49,555 bases of DNA from an uncultured Bacteroidales bacterium (GTDB lineage: Bacteria > Bacteroidota > Bacteroidia > Bacteroidales > FEN-979): positions 1-49,555 of the forward strand of contig CAIVAT010000155.1 in the NCBI GenBank assembly GCA_903903985.1, written 5' to 3'. Each line of letters opens with the position of its first letter. The stretch's first letter is position 1. Under the pieces are notes generated by a model, which was not told where the DNA came from, did not search any database, and saw nothing but the letters and a program-made list of their open reading frames with translations. The position numbers and the translations under genes are program-made. Positions 49,215-49,555 of the stretch are shown here, one piece after another.

Positions 49215-49555
49215 AACCCCATGCTTCAGCATGGGGCCTGGGACTAGCTGCCGGAACGCAGCCAACCCCATGCTGCTTGGCGAGGTGCATGAGATGATCC
49301 GGCACCTCATGCAGCCAGATGGGGTACCGGATCCGGTGAGGCACCCCATGCTGAAGCATGGGGTTAAGCCTGGGATGGGACAGGCTTGCAGGGAGGCGCG
49401 GACTGAAGTCCGCGGATGAAGATATCCATCCAACGCGTCAACCTGACCGTGGACTTTAGTCCACGAGATGCAAGATACCAACCAAAGACGTCTATAACCC
49501 CATGCTTCAGCATGGGGCCTGGGACTAGCTGCCGGAACGCAGCCAACCCCATGCT
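49215..49555. repeat. REP-like palindrome array with an exact 60-bp direct repeat
   Basis: An identical 60-base unit occurs at 49215-49274 and at 49496-49555, the latter cut by the window edge. Each starts with the hairpin CCCCATGCT-TC-AGCATGGGG (49217-49236; 49498-49517). A copy with the complementary loop is at 49344-49363. Between them are two related hairpins, CGCGGACT-GA-AGTCCGCG (49397-49414) and CGTGGACT-TT-AGTCCACG (49448-49465). Such small hairpins in groups are typical of REP elements mobilised by RAYT (IS200-type) transposases; none is in the window. No coding potential is apparent. Confidence 0.75.

Overview
The window looks like a chromosomal stretch of a Bacteroidota (Bacteroidetes) bacterium, probably an uncultured environmental member of the Bacteroidales/Marinilabiliales side. 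The evidence is: Por/type IX secretion (T9SS) C-terminal sorting domains on two proteins; the Bacteroidota surface-protein modules 'PSAMLxVKSxxxGxLxPRM' and 'TGFHAKE'; a GH92 alpha-mannosidase; a pbpC/alpha-2-macroglobulin pair; and repeated promoters of the Bacteroidota type (TTG, 19-20 bp, TAnnTTTG). I see no rRNA, tRNA, CRISPR array or intact insertion sequence.

Layout. 1-2500: three unrecognised or weakly recognised small genes separated by palindromic intergenic elements, including a 189-bp MITE-like element with 14-bp terminal inverted repeats that ends three bases before a start codon. 2.6-10.9 kb: an AT-richer surface-glycan island with two family-2 glycosyltransferases, an RgpF-like protein with N-terminal FD/YYL repeats, three different sulfotransferases and a decayed fragment of a fourth. 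10.9-23.5 kb: nine consecutive minus-strand genes, all with signal peptides. Six of them form two tandem copies of one three-gene cassette (fibre-like protein, 158-residue proline-rich linker protein, 858-residue Asp-box beta-propeller). 24-35.5 kb: a TPR-linked adenylate cyclase, an SDR epimerase, penicillin-binding protein 1C, a giant alpha-2-macroglobulin and an RRM RNA-binding protein. 36-46.5 kb (plus strand): a 22-repeat YadA-head-like surface protein, an OB-fold lipoprotein plus PepSY-type membrane protein, an NdpA-like nucleoid protein, the GH92 mannosidase, a T9SS subtilase and a TMTC-like GT-C/TPR membrane protein. 46.5-49 kb (minus): a soluble PRC-barrel/MgtE_N/CBS protein followed by an NRAMP-like transporter that lacks the usual transition-metal methionine. 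49.2-49.56 kb: a dense array of REP-like palindromes with an exact 60-bp direct repeat running to the window edge.

How the parts fit. Most of the window serves the cell envelope and exterior: building and sulfating a surface glycan, making and defending peptidoglycan (PBP1C + A2M), and exporting adhesive or beta-propeller proteins. The strongest candidates for undescribed biology are the duplicated three-gene secreted cassette (13891-23512) and the NRAMP-like/MgtE-sensor pair (46462-49005). Smaller curiosities are a perfect 17-bp terminator-like hairpin inside a sulfotransferase reading frame, an RgpF-type gene with no canonical start codon ahead of its first intact repeat, and a four-run G-quadruplex motif touching the pbpC stop codon.
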